Below, one piece after another: positions 1 through 18,362 of a DNA stretch of 53,160 nt. Both the position numbers and the translations under genes were made by a program. The stretch is from Brachionus koreanus (taxonomy: Eukaryota; Rotifera; Eurotatoria; Ploima; Brachionidae). Position 1 is the stretch's first letter; each line of letters starts with the position of its first letter. Under the pieces are notes generated by a model. The model was not told the DNA's origin. It ran no database searches and saw only the letters and a list, made by a program, of their open reading frames with translations. The stretch spans positions 1,065,489 to 1,118,648 of the forward strand of contig PJRA01000519.1 in NCBI GenBank assembly GCA_016987375.1. Reading direction: 5' to 3'.

Positions 1-59
1 TTTTTTTTTATGAATGTATTTAATGAATGTTTAAATAAGTCATTTAAGTGCTCAATATC

Positions 60-263
60 CTAATGTTTTTTTGTTTGATGAGCCTTTAGACCACGTTGCC
101 CTTCAAAATAACCGTCACATTTATCACACTTCACTGGGTTTCTCTTCTTACTCACAACTTTGCTAACTGTTGCTTCAATTTCGCTTGAGTAATTAACACA
201 GAGAGCATTTCTATAGACCCAATGAAAAAAATTAAAATTTTTGTTTTTTGTTCTAAAATTCAC
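60..263 (-). pseudogene. C2H2 zinc-finger fragment, probably from a LINE
   Basis: A 67-codon open stretch ends in a classical C2H2 finger (CDKCDGYF, then LKAHQTKKH) directly before the stop. The upstream part is not recognisable. Similar single fingers, C-x2-C then H at the end, occur at 42297-42665 and 43995-44100 (+) beside LINE remains, so a retroelement origin is likely. A host zinc-finger exon cannot be excluded. The apparent start is arbitrary. Confidence 0.4.
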
Positions 264-443
264 AATTCTTATTATCGTGTTTAATTTAAAATATAAAAAT
301 TATCAAGAAATATAGCTTTAACACTCAAGGGACCACGGTGACAATTTGAAACTTTCTTTATTCTCATACATGTGGCATTGTGAAATTTCATACAAAACTT
401 CCAATAGAAAAAGTAAAAAATCTTATAACTTTGGTTCTAATAG

Positions 444-689
444 TCAAAGTAAAATGAACACTGACTTTTTGAACAATGAGAAAAAGGAACTATGAAGTAT
501 TGTTTTATATGTGCATGAACATCTCCACGTTAAAATTCTCTTACAGTCTTTTGTTCTTTTTCTAAACGTCAAGTTCATCTCTTCTCCATATTTCTTACAA
601 TTAACATCAGTACAAATCTGTTTAGAATAAACCAAACCTAGGTCTCTTATTCTAACAAAAATTTTTCCTTCCTCAGTTTCTAAAATCAA
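444..689 (-). pseudogene. Merlin-type transposase N-terminal fragment
   Basis: About 80 codons align along their length with the zinc-ribbon ORF at 18701-19057. Shared features are the LGLVYSKQ-like block, a CxxxNC pair, the RKRT block, the WRC motif and SFFSLFKK. One cysteine of the second knuckle is lost (WRCSCTY against WRCSRCGTY). This is the N-terminal DNA-binding region of an IS1595/IS1016-like transposase. The catalytic domain is absent and no terminal repeats are visible, so this is a relic. Confidence 0.6.
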
Positions 690-3178
690 TTCCTTCCTCA
701 GTTAATAAATATATCTTGGCTATTCATTTCACATAATTACCTTGACCCCAAAGATATGTATATCATAGAAAAAATACAATTTTATAGATAATCATCCTTT
801 TCAAGTATTTGAATTTTTCAGTCGGGTTTAGTGTTACAATTTCTCTAATTATTACAATTTCAATACAAGAGAATAATATTGTGCCATGTTTTGTCAAAAG
901 CTTGAGAAAATTCAAAAAACACACTTTTTCGAAATTTTTTTTTGAATAAGAACGTCAAGTAAAGCATCGTTGGCCCACCTTAAACTTAAAATTAATATTT
1001 AAAATATTTAAAATATTTTAAATAGCTATTTAGGTAGTTTTTTTATTTATTTATTTATTCTAATGCTTTTTTATTCAAATTATTTGGTTCCCTCCTTTTT
1101 AATATCTGAAAATTAATTTTTTAGCTTAAATGAATTTTGCTTGAAAAAAAATTTTAATTTATTTCTATATTATCGATCATGTATATTAAAATTTAACCAT
1201 ATGTTATAGTTATATTAACAAAAAAATGTCACGTTTTGTTACCAAAAATAGTATATTAAAAAATAAGTCTAGACCGTCTTTTAATTAAATTTCTGATTTA
1301 TAAGGAGTATTTAGATTAATTTCTCTCAAAATTATCCTATTGAATTTGTTTAATTAAAAAAGCTTAAGTCAAATTTCTATTTTTTTTATAATGATCAATA
1401 AATTATATCATTTTTATAATTTTTTTTCAATCATATCTTAAATCAAAAATATTATAAAATTATTTAATTTTTATTACAAAATAGTTTTATTTTCATTGAA
1501 AAAAATTTAAATAAACGAGTCAAATAAAATGAGTAAAAAAAAAGAATTCCGAAAAATTCCTCCGGCCTTTGAGTGCTAAATTTGGATTTAAATTTGAATG
1601 AATTTTTTAGAAATTACAATCCTTTTTCAACAGTTTAAAAATATAACTTTGAAATGTTACAAAAATTCAAATATCTGCCATTTAATAAATAATTTATCTG
1701 CCTGAAAATTTAATTGCGCATTTAAAATTTTTTGATCATTTTTGAAAAATGAAATTTGATTAAAAATTTTACTTAACTGTACTGGGAACTTTTGAAATTG
1801 AAGACTTTTTGGGTTTATAGAAATACAAGTCATCCTCTCTCATTTGTAAGAAAGACTTCCTTAAAAAATTCCTATTGTAAATTAATTTCTAAGTTTGAAC
1901 AATATTCTCAAGCACAATTTTAAAAAAATAGAAAAAACAAATATTACTTTGCCATAAAACTAAACTAAAACAAGAGATTAAAATAATTAATGTTTTAAAT
2001 CACATAAATATTCTTTGTTGCTAAAAATACTTTTGAATTATTAGAGCATATTAATAATTTGGAACAAAAAATCTAAAACTTCTACCGTTATTCTTTTGTA
2101 TTTTGATTTAGAATGAATTTAAAACAAAAATAGCATAGTTTTCATTTTCTTCACCTGAATTCAATAATAAATTCAATGAGACTGTTGATAAGCCATCATA
2201 CCAATTTTGTGAACCATAAGTGAACTATGATGTGCATCGAAGACTCTCTCATACCTCGCCAAGTAGTCTATTTTGGAGGGTGTGATTTAGATAAAAATAA
2301 ATTGACTTTTTAATCAAATTAGTATTTCACAGTGCATTTTATATTTTCAAAAAATAAATTTTCTTTTCAAGTAAACATTTTTTGAATTAAAGAAAAATAA
2401 AATCTGATTTAAATCATTTAATTAGTTAAAATAAGAAATAAATAGAACTATTCAATTATTCAACACATTTTTATTTTTTTTTATTTTAAATAATTATTTT
2501 TAATTTCTCCATAAATATTGCCACTTATAATTTTTTTAGTATTCTACCGTTACCTTTGAAAGATATCGATAAAATTTCCATGTTCCTGGAGGGAATCCAT
2601 TTTAAGAATTTGAAATTTTCTATGGATTTTGGTTATCAATTTCAAGAAATGTTCTAAATGGTTGATGAAATCAATGAAGGATGAAACTAATAGTGAAATT
2701 AGAAAATGAATATTTCATTAGTAAAGATATTTAAAAATTTCCGTCCAGAAATAAAAATAATTACATCAAATGACCCTATGTTTCACAAAGAGAGCATAAG
2801 GAGAATAAAAATTAACACTCTAATGCCAAGAGAAAAAATTTCAAATTCAAAAAAATTTATTATTTAAAAAAAATGGGTCTAAAAAGTGCATCATGCTAAA
2901 TTATTTAATATTTAAATAAATATTTGGGCAAGATGATCTATTTAATTTTAAAATTAATAAATTTATAATTATTCTTTTGAAATTTATGCCTAATTTTTCT
3001 AAAAAAATTAAAAAAAAAATTTTCTCATCTTTTTCGATTTGAATAAAATAAAAATTAAAAAGAACTAGATCGTTCTTAAATTTTTCAATCGAATGTCTTA
3101 TGAGAATTTGCATGTGATTATTTTTTGTTGTGATAGCAAAACAGTATCAACTACCAAAACAGCAAACAGTATAAACCA
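690..3178. other. Non-coding AT-rich stretch
   Basis: No convincing gene is visible. It holds a short repeat at 1704-1772, found again at 19503-19570, and a 37-codon open stretch on the minus strand at 2173-2285 with richer codons than its surroundings but no recognisable family. The remainder is poly-A/T-rich sequence. Confidence 0.6.
1704..1772. repeat. Dispersed repeat, copy 1
   Basis: About 69 bases match 19503-19570 in the same orientation with only a few mismatches (core AATTTAATTGCG followed by TATCATTTTTGAAAAATG-like sequence). The family is unknown; it is probably a remnant of a non-autonomous element. Confidence 0.5.
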
Positions 3179-3420
3179 CTACATGACTGGTTGATTGTCC
3201 AGGTGTAAGTTGATTTTTGGTGATAGAAGCCGCAGCTTCGTTAAAAAGGATCTTATCAGTTGAACCGTGGAGTGAGAATTCTTTTCCCGATTCCCCATCC
3301 ATCCTGCCCCTAAACTGTACTCGCTGGCGTCTGTGTACCAGCTTTTAGAGATATTTTTCATTCTATTCCTAAAAGTTAAACGATCGATCTTAAGAATGAT
3401 CGAAATATACTGAAATATAT
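3179..3420 (-). pseudogene. RNase H-like retroelement fragment
   Basis: An open frame of about 80 codons contains WYTDASEYSLGAGW followed about 37 residues later by INLHLDN. This spacing matches RNase H domains of DIRS and Ty3-type retroelements, where the first Asp sits in TDAS and a later Asp in the LDN block. The glutamate-bearing helix between them is poorly preserved. No flanking reverse transcriptase or repeats are visible, so this is an isolated relic. Assignment to DIRS rather than another order is a guess. Confidence 0.45.
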
Positions 3421-3718
3421 TTGAGGAAAAATAAAATAAAAAAGAGTTAGCCTATCTGAAAATGAATGGTCAATTTTATGAGAAATTATATCATTTATTA
3501 ATCTATTATTTTTTGAATATCTAAATCTTTTAGGTATCTAAATTTTTTACCGAGCCTTTTGAGAAATATTTGACTGCTACTCAGCCATGAGAGTTTTTAA
3601 AACACTAATTTAAATTAAAAAAAATTTATTTTTTAATTTTATTCAAAAATTTTTGTTATTATTAAAATTTTTTTAAAACTTTTTTAGTTTTGATAAATAA
3701 TTACTATGATTTAAAATT

Positions 3719-6510
<2,792 letters not shown>

Positions 6511-7989
6511 TTTTACCGATTTTTTCTTTATTTTGGTTAGAATTGATAAAAACTTTTGGAATCGGTTAAAATAGTTGCTAAAATGTCATGCTTCATTTAT
6601 GCATATCAATGCTTCAGCTAGTTATTTTATTTTTTTTGCTCGCTTAATTTAATTTTTTTTCATTTTAATTGAAATATAAAATCAGAATAAACAAGTTAGT
6701 TGAATAGGGCAGTCTTTATTTTTAAAATTTTTATTTTGCTTTTGTCAAATATTCGTTGATCAATTCAATTTTGAGTGAAATATGCCATTTTATTTTATCA
6801 CTACAAACAATTTTTTCGAAATTTATTTTTTCAAAAATATATTTTGGAAATAAGAATTTAAATGAAATTTCATATTTTGTTATGTAAAAAAAAAAAGAAA
6901 CTAATTTTTTTAATAGTCTGAATTTGTTGTACTTTTTTAATTGAATCGAATAAGATGTACTATTGCATAACTTGGGGTTGATTATCATTTATTTTAGTCA
7001 AAACTATCAATAAATCTCAATAAATTCTCATACTTTAAATAAAAGATTTCTAAATATTGCTTTAAAAAGTTGTTTATTGAATCATTTAATAAATTTTAAA
7101 TATAAATAAAGTACTTAATCGCAATTCAAGTATCCTTGAATCTATCTAGAATCTATCTAGCTAACTTTTAAAGATTCTTATTTAAAAAAAATATTATTTT
7201 CTAGAATAAGTGATTTTAAAAAATGATCATTTTTCTAATTTGTTATATGTTTTTTGTTATAGTTTAATGTTTTAAATAGAAAAACTTTTTTTTGATAATA
7301 GAACTGAAATTAATCGTAAAACTTTTTTTGTCAAGAACCAAACCTTAGCACTATCAAAATAAATAAAATATTTTTCAAAATAAATAAATTCATCTTGACG
7401 CAAATCCTTCACCAACTGATATAAAATTTTCTAGACATTTTTTTTTTATTTGTTTAATAAAAATTTTCAAATAATCTTTTGTTAATATTTAAAATATCTA
7501 TTCTAGTTCAGCTTTTGCCCTCAATAAAGTAGGATTTATTTTTTATTTGAAAGCAAGAAATATTATAAAAAAGAAAATTGAACACAAATAAAATCTGTAA
7601 CAAAAAATAATTTATATTTTAAGAATTTTTAGTGATGCAATCAAAGATTTAAATAGATGAAAAAGAAATAAATAGATGATGATTAATAGTTATTATATCA
7701 CTTGAATATTGTTTAGGTGACACAAATACAAAATTAAAAAGGTTTTAGGCATATTCATCTTTTAATCATAGGAATACTCTAAAATAAGTCGTTCTTTGCA
7801 AAATTACTCCATATACATTGAACAATATTCATTGAGCAAATTTGAAAAATTTGATGATATAAATTTCTAAAATTTAAAATTTAATTTCTTTAACAATTTT
7901 TAAAAAATAAGAAATGAAAAATTTTTTTTTTCTATTATGGAAAAAAGAATGATTACTTTTGATTTCCACTCAAGTCGATCTTTTGCCCC
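6511..7989. other. Upstream region of the PV gene, otherwise empty
   Basis: Very AT-rich, with no recognisable gene. The start of the PV gene at 6510 implies its promoter lies here, but I see no block like the one shared by copies B and C and the fucosyltransferases. Confidence 0.5.
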
Positions 7990-8325
7990 AAGTGTGATTT
8001 ATTTATGAAATCTTTAGTGATTTATGAAATCCATGTGACTGCTGGTCTACCAAACTTACGTGGCTTTTAGAGTGATTCTTTTAGAATGCTTTTTTTGGTA
8101 TACTTTTTTCTTTCATTCAAAGTACATGTCCAAGCCATCACAATCTATTGTTCTTAATCCATTGACTTGACGGATCTTAATGTATTTTTTTTAAAGGTCA
8201 GTTTTCGACAATATCTCAGGCCAGTGTACCAAAATCCTCTGCAGGCTTCCAGTGTTGAAAGTGTTTAAGCTTTTCCTGTCGGATTAACACATCCCCCAAC
8301 ATTCACTTCCGCACATCATTATTGT
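7990..8325 (-). pseudogene. LINE C-terminal fragment (RTE-like)
   Basis: On the minus strand this reads GSECWGMC, then a stop, then SDRKSLNTFNTGSLQRIL and WPEILSKTDL, and after frameshifts a FGRPAVTW block. This order (YGSE.W, LRRI, WPETISN, GRP.xW) is typical of the region C-terminal to the reverse transcriptase in RTE-like LINEs. The same family appears at 23570-23810 and 52735-53158. There are several stops and frameshifts, so it is dead. Confidence 0.65.
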
Positions 8326-8334
8326 TATATTATA

Positions 8335-8480
8335 GTAAGACCAATGATAACGAAAAAATAAATTGAATGTAATATTATATTTAAAAAAAAAAATAAATAA
8401 AAATAATTTTTAAAGCAGCTAAATGTTTAACAAAATTGTGTTTTGTTATTTTAAAAATTGTTTGAAAATGAAAATTATGT
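8335..8480. repeat. Relic of the PV 3' flanking repeat
   Basis: This matches 8807-8940 (and 13100-13233), the 3' flank of PV copies A and B, at roughly 90 percent by eye. Matching blocks include AATGATAACGAAAAAATAAA and TTTAAAGCAGCTAAATG. No coding part accompanies it. It may be the remains of a further PV copy or an independent short repeat. Confidence 0.6.
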
Positions 8481-9034
8481 AGAGTTTGTCTTGTTTAAAT
8501 CTTAGTGAAACCAATTATGTCGTTCGTCACTAGATGTAGTGGCTCTATTTGTTTTAGTGGTTGGATTTTAACTTTATTGAGGTTCTTAATCTTTTGATAA
8601 ACAAGACTATCAAAAAATCGGCAATTTCGATTAGATCAAACGAGTGAATTATACTGTGTCAAATATTGTACTCTGATAAATATTTGGTAATTTAATAAAA
8701 TATTTCTTTGAAAGTTTTAAAGATGAATAATTTGAATATTCTTGCCAAAATATAATTTTCTAATATCTAAAATATTTATTTAAGCTTGGTATTTGCTTTT
8801 TTAAATAAGATCAATGATAACGAAAAAATAAATTGAAAGTAATATTATATTTAAAAAAAAATAAATAAAAATAATTTTTAAAGCAGCTAAATGTTTAACA
8901 AAAATTGTATTTTGTTATTTAAAAATTGTTTGTGAAAAAAAGAGAAAAAGTGAAAATTATTAAAGAAATTAAATTTCTTAGAATAAAATAGCTTAATATA
9001 ATTTTTCAAAAATTAAATTAGACTAAAAATCAAA

Positions 9035-10056
<1,022 letters not shown>

Positions 10057-10599
10057 TTTTTAGGATATTTTTCAATACTCTGAGTAATTCAATATAATTT
10101 TAAATATATATATTTTTTTGATTTTTAATATTTCTTTTTATATTGCTATTAATGCTTGAATAACTTTATCATCATTAAGCTTTTATACTTATCAGAAATA
10201 CTTGTCTCTTAAATTCTTGTTTTATAAATATTTTTTGTAAATATTAAGATTTTTATTGTTTAAATTATTTGTTTATAATCTAACTAAAGTTTGATAAATT
10301 TTAACCAAAAAAAATTTAGTTTTTTATTATTGAAATTTAGAAGAAAAAACTCCTTAAAATGGCTTTGCAAATCTATAAGTTGATACAAGATTGTATCATC
10401 CAATTTTTGGTTTGTGCAAAAACTCTGCAATTTCGCAGAACAGTATATAAATCAGATAATTATAAAAATTAAATTGCATTGTTATTTTCATTTATTAATC
10501 AAGTCCGGTTTTTTGAATCTATCTCTTACAAATATGCTTTTTATTTTTCTAGAATCAGAGATTCAAATATAATGGTCTAAAATTTTCAAGTCAATATCA

Positions 10600-10791
10600 C
10601 TCGTTTTTTTAATTCAAAAATATTTTTTAAAACAACCATAATAATTTTATAAAGTAATATCATTTTTTATAAAATATTTTAAAATCTACATAAATCAAAA
10701 ATGATATATTCATTTGAAAAATCTATTCAAAAGATACGAGGATTTGAAAATTTTTATAACAGTCAAAATGACTCCTTTGATGCTTCTAGTG
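10600..10791. mobile_element. piggyBac-type MITE, left end lost
   Basis: The right end reads GCTTCTAGTG followed by TTAA (10792-10795), as in the MITE at 4540-4747. The interior shares AATAATTTTATAAAGTAATA and CAAAATGACTC. The left terminal repeat is not recognisable. Confidence 0.7.
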
Positions 10792-10795
10792 TTAA

Positions 10796-11653
10796 CAAAA
10801 TTACAATTTATTGTTTATCCAAGTTTTTTTTTGCCTTAGCCACCTTACCACAGTTACATTTTATTTTTTCCTAGTTATCTTTATTAATAGCTTATCAAAA
10901 TCCAAGTTTTTGATCTTTCAAAATAGAGTCATTGTTGATCTATGCTTGGTTTTCTTTTTATGTCATGACAAATAAACTTTTTTGTTTTTTTTAAGAGTTT
11001 TTACTTCAGCAATCCTAAATAATGATTCCAACACCTTTTGATAATTTGCGCCATAGCAACACATTTATATATTTAATGGACCCTATTCTAATCATCTTCT
11101 TTTTCAGTAATTTTTTGAGTAACAGTTCCGATCTTGCACTGCATCAAGTTGATCATCTACACCGCAATTATTCCCAATCCGAAACCGGTTCCCCATTTTT
11201 TTGGTGAAAGGGGTTCACCCCGTAATTCATATATATTTTGAAAATCTCTTAATCTTTCAAATGATGTGATAATTAAGCTACTTAGTTTGTTCTAGTTTTG
11301 TTGGCTGTTTTTTTTTAGGTTTTCTTCCGTTATTTCTATGGTTACAAAACACTGCTTTAAATGGAAGCTTTTTACAGTGAAATTTTTGACAAAATATGTA
11401 TTTTTATTGTCGAATAACAAAGCAAAAGTTAAAAATCTTTAATTCTACAAAAAATTTTTTATTTGAACGTTCTGGCTTATTTAATTCAGCCCTTTACATA
11501 TGAATATAAGGCCTTCCTTTTTAAATTCGAATTCTTATAGTTAACTGTATAGTTTTTTGCTTTTGCTGACATAATCTAAAAAGCAAAAATTAATCGAGTA
11601 TGAAAAATTTTTTTCAGGTTTTGTAATATTGTTGTTGTTAATAATGTTGTAAG
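10796..11653. other. No gene seen
   Basis: AT-rich sequence. An open stretch at 11022-11207 has no recognisable motifs. A small hairpin (GGTGAAAGGGGTTCACC) lies near 11201-11217. Confidence 0.4.
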
Positions 11654-12869
11654 AAAAGTCCAGGTCACGACCTAATCTGCAATGAATTTTTCATTTATGG
11701 ATCATCTACAAATCTGGTTATTTTACTTGAATGGCTTTTTAATTTTTCTATTAAAATTGGTTATCTCCCAAAGAATTTCAATATATCCCTATTAAAACCT
11801 ATTCCAAAAAAAGGATTTTCAAAAGATCCCTCAGATTGGAGACCTATCACGGTGTCTACATGTTTATTAACTATTTTTGAGTCTCTTATCTTGGCCAAGA
11901 CGAATGTTTTTGATGGCATACATAGCAATCAATTTGGATACAAAAAAAAAAGCTCATGTAAACATTGCTATTTTTTAGCAAAGGAAGTAGTCAACTATTA
12001 TTGCCAAGGAGGATCTAGTTTAAATCTAATAAGTCTTGATGCCAGTAAAGCGTTTGATAAATTATGGCGTGCTGGGCTTTTCTACAAACTAATTGGAAAA
12101 ATGAATAATTATTTGTGGAGAATATTATACAGATATTATGAAATTTCTAAGGTGATCATCAAAGTTGGTGAAGAAAAAAGTAATACTTTCCCAATAACAG
12201 AAGGAGTCAAACAAAGAGAAATATTAACTCCGTACTTATTTAATTTTTTGATTGATCAAATGTTATCTGTTAGTGCAAAGATTGGTGAAATAAATTTGTC
12301 AGTTCTTGCCTACTGCTGCGATATTGTCTTAATATCACCATCCAAAAATACATTAAAATCTTGCTAAGCACTTGTGAAAATTATGCGAAGGACTGGAAAA
12401 TCGAATTTAATGCCTCTAAATCGGCATCAATCCTATTCGAAAAAAAAAGTACAAGTTCTAAAGCAGAATTTAAATTAAATGGCTCTACGATTCCAAAAGT
12501 GCAAAGTTTGATTTATCTTGGCCTAACTATGGGAAATCAAAAATCAATAAAGATTTCGTGGAAAATAAGATGAAAAAAGTTGAAAAGAGTTTTTACTCTC
12601 TAAATAGTGTTGGATGCACAACAAAATTAATGAACCTAGAAACTATAGCTTTTTTATACAAACAGTTCTCTAAATCAATCTTTAGATATCATTTAAATAA
12701 TATCTTCATTAATGAAAAGAGTTTAAAGGAATTTGATATATGGCAAAATATTTTAATAAAACGATTTATTGGACTCAGTAAATTTACAAAAACAAAACCT
12801 TTGAACAAAGCACTAAAATTAGAGTCAATTTTAACTTTAACTTTAACTTTAATTGTTATTTTAACTGTA
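11654..12869 (+). pseudogene. Non-LTR (LINE) reverse transcriptase, truncated and degenerate
   Basis: Three consecutive frames (11654-12366, about 12361-12560, 12558-12869) read as one LINE reverse transcriptase: SPGHDLI, then KPIPKK and DWRPIT, then LDASKAFDKLW, then a thumb region with LNGSTI and YLGLTMG. The normal GVKQGxxLSP block is altered to GVKQREILTP, and the YADD catalytic box reads YCCD, so both metal-binding aspartates are not intact. There are at least two frameshifts. It lacks the 5' end and endonuclease, and at about 12870 it runs straight into duplicated unit B. Confidence 0.8.
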
Positions 12870-14325
<1,456 letters not shown>

Positions 14326-14405
14326 GTCTCGATTTTTAATTTTCTAATTTCAAATTAAATATTTATATGTAAAATCTTTTTATTTTCGGTGTTATTTATT
14401 TATAC

Positions 14406-14425
14406 AATTTGAATTGTATGCTTTA
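14406..14425 (-). promoter_or_regulatory. Shared upstream block before PV copy B
   Basis: On the minus strand this reads TAAAGCATACAATTCAAATT, followed by GTATAAATA, about 85-105 bases before the ATG. It is identical to 16208-16227 and 20723-20742. The TATAAATA next to it could be a TATA box. The role is inferred from conservation and position only. Confidence 0.45.
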
Positions 14426-15534
14426 CTAGTCATCATTTTTTATATATTTAAAATTCCTTTATTTTTAAACAATCTAATACAAACCTTTTTTGTTTAATTA
14501 TGTTTTACTAGTTTAATCATTGTTGTTATGAGACACAAATTTTGTTGTTTCAAGATTCTCCTTTCATTGAACTAGAAGATTTTTTTAATTTGAATTGCTA
14601 AATCTATATCAGAAATCAATTTTTTTAAAATCTTTTAAATTTAAATTGGAATCTATTCAATAAATTTTTAGATTTTTTTTAAAATTTTGATTAGTTCAAA
14701 TATAATATTATAATATGTTGAATTTTCAGAATTAAATTTTACTTAAAGAAAGAAAAGTTTATTTCTGTTCTAAAGCTAAATTAAATAATTTCAATTTGGA
14801 CATGACTAAGAAATAAAGCAATGCATTTTAACCTTAGGCAATTAAATAACTTTATTATTTAAAGCAAATTTCTTTTTAGAAAATTTGACTCGATTTTGTT
14901 TTTAAATAAAAATTTATTCTTATGTGAATTTTAGATTAAAAGAGTTCATGGCTTTTACAAGACTTAATATTGTTAAAGATAAAGTATTGTAAAATTTAAA
15001 TATTCAAAAAAATATATTTTTAATAAGTTGAATGAATCATGGGACTAAAATTTTTTAAAAAATATAAACAAAGATAAAACAATTTGTGTGGAAAATTATT
15101 GATACATATAATTGAAATTTATTGCTTATCTTGCTTGAAATTACTTATTAATCAAACTTGGTAATATACTTTATTTATTTGTATCTATTCTTAATTTTTC
15201 AAAAATATCAACATTATTTATAATTTATAATTATAATAATTTTTAAAATTTCAAGGCTAATCAACAGGCTAGTGCCCTTGTCTAGTAGACTGAGAAAAAA
15301 TTGTAAATTTTATTTGTAATAATAAAATTTATTCAAAATTCAAAATTATTAAAAATTGCATAACATATATTATTTTTTCAAAAAAAATTGTTAAAAATTG
15401 ATTTTTATCTTTACAATATGAAAAAGATTTAATAGTCCAACAACTAAACGAATATTTCAAATCTGTTCTAATATTCCTGATCCTAATGAAGAATAATCTT
15501 TGTTTGAATTTTATTAACTAAAAAAGTTTTTTAG

Positions 15535-15663
15535 TTAAATCCATACTTTGGCTTTTGTGAAGCAAATGTAGAGAGAATACTTAATGACCTAGACGTATCA
15601 AAATATTCGGGACCAGATAATGTAGATCCATTTTTAATCAAAAACTTCTCAAGATTATTCTAA
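15535..15663 (+). pseudogene. LINE reverse-transcriptase scrap
   Basis: Forty-two codons bounded by stops include VERILNDLDVSKYSGPDNVD and FLIKNF. The LxxLDxxKSxGPDxxxPxLLK pattern is the start of the reverse-transcriptase domain in many LINEs. Confidence 0.6.
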
Positions 15664-16207
15664 ATTCACTGATATTTTTCAAAATATAAAATAATGTTGA
15701 ATAAGAAATTATTTTTCTGAAAAAAATGATCAGAAAATTATTGAAATAGTTAACTATTAACTATTTTAAAATAAAGAAAAATTGGTTTCGTTAAATTTAA
15801 TACAAATATAATAAATGGAACAAAAGTGAATGAGAAAAAAAAACTTCAAAGTTTTTTTAAAATATTTTTATTATTTATCAATAAAATTTGTCCAAATTTA
15901 AATTATGCTAGATTTTCAGCAATTTTCCAGAATTCTAATTTAGAAATAAGAATGTAACACAAAAATGAACTCATAAAAATTTTTATTTTTTTTTCTGTTC
16001 TATTATACTTAATTACAAAAAACCGAATAATTTAAAATTAATTAATAATAATATCTAAAAAATCTTAATATAAAAAAAATTTGAATTTGGTAAACAAAAT
16101 TTTTTATCAAAGAATTTAACAAGAAATAAGTTTATAGGACCTATCAAAAAAAATATTACTAGATTTAAAAATAAAGGAATTTTAAATATATAAAAAATGA
16201 TGACTAG

Positions 16208-16227
16208 TAAAGCATACAATTCAAATT
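16208..16227 (+). promoter_or_regulatory. Shared upstream block before PV copy C
   Basis: TAAAGCATACAATTCAAATT followed by GTATAAATAA, about 85-105 bases 5' of the ATG at 16312. It is identical over 20 bases to the block before fucosyltransferase 1 (20723-20742), and the match continues with small differences on both sides. Confidence 0.45.
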
Positions 16228-16311
16228 GTATAAATAAATAACACCGAAAATAAAAAGATTTTACATATAAATATTTAATTTGAAATTAGAAAATTAAAAA
16301 TCGAGACAAAA

Positions 16312-17305
<994 letters not shown>

Positions 17306-17510
17306 TTTGATTTTTAGTCTAATTTAATTTTTGAAAAATTATATTAAGCTATTTTATTCTAAGAAATTTAATTTCTTTAATAATTTTCACTTTTTCTCTT
17401 TTTTTCACAAACAATTTTTAAATAACAAAATACAATTTTTGTTAAACATTTAGCTGCTTTAAAAATTATTTTTATTTATTTTTTTTTAAATATAATATTA
17501 CTTTCAATTT

Positions 17511-18354
17511 TTTTTCGGTATTTTTCAATTTAATTTAAGGTTTTAATTATAAAAAAAGTAATTTGTTAAGAATTACATTAGAACAAGGTAATAAATATTA
17601 ATTGTTATAATCCTCTCAGAGTCGAATTTTAAAAACTATCAAAAATCTATTTAATCAAATAATAGATCAATTTATTACTGTTATCGATTGAAAAGAAAAT
17701 TTTTTGACTATAAAATACCTAATTTTGAATTCACAAAATAATATTTTTGTTTTTCTTTAGTAATTGAAATATAAAAATCGTCTGATTAAATAAGATTTAA
17801 TATTATTTAAAACTTAAGTTATTTCAGGCTTAAAGTATAAAGCCTCAAATTTAGACTTTTAAGCCAAATAATAAGTAAAACAATTTAATTTAGTTAAAAG
17901 TTTATTAAATGGAATCCGAACTAAAAACAAAAATTTAGCTGACTAAATAATTTAGTAGCTAAAATAAATATCAATATCAAAAATTACCCTATTTATAACG
18001 ATATTTCCTCATTACACTATTGCTTAATTTAATTTTAAACCTAATGAAAATGTTTTTTGCTAGTGTGCTTGATGACATCAATCTATAATTTATTTCAGTA
18101 CTTTTCTTTGAAAAAAAAAATTAATTTTTAAAATTTTTTTTCTTCCATATCACTAAAAATAAAAGCGTCAATATTTTAAACATGGTCTAAAAAAAATCAA
18201 AATGCCAAAAGCAAATGTTATTTGGCATCTTGAAGTTGACGCGCTGTTTAAATGTGAACGTTTAAACAATATACTTTTATGCTTGGTCCAGAGTCGTGTC
18301 TTAACTTAATATTTTAGTGCCCAAATTTAGTCAGTGTAAAAACTCTGCAAGGTC
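17511..18354. other. No gene seen
   Basis: AT-rich spacer between PV copy C and the Merlin element. Nothing recognisable. Confidence 0.5.
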
Positions 18355-18362
18355 GGAAAAAG

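Larger units (their letters stand above)
14326..16163. other. Divergent intergenic region between PV copies B and C
   Basis: The first part (14326-14469) is the shared upstream arm. The remainder is single-copy AT-rich sequence with a LINE scrap at 15535-15663. No other gene is visible. Confidence 0.6.

Noticed and set aside
6731..6988. 85-codon minus-strand ORF upstream of the PV gene
   Set aside because: Lys/Phe/Ile-rich, typical of AT-rich noise; no domain.
11022..11207. 61-codon ORF starting with ATG
   Set aside because: No recognisable motif, no splice context, and composition like its AT-rich neighbourhood.
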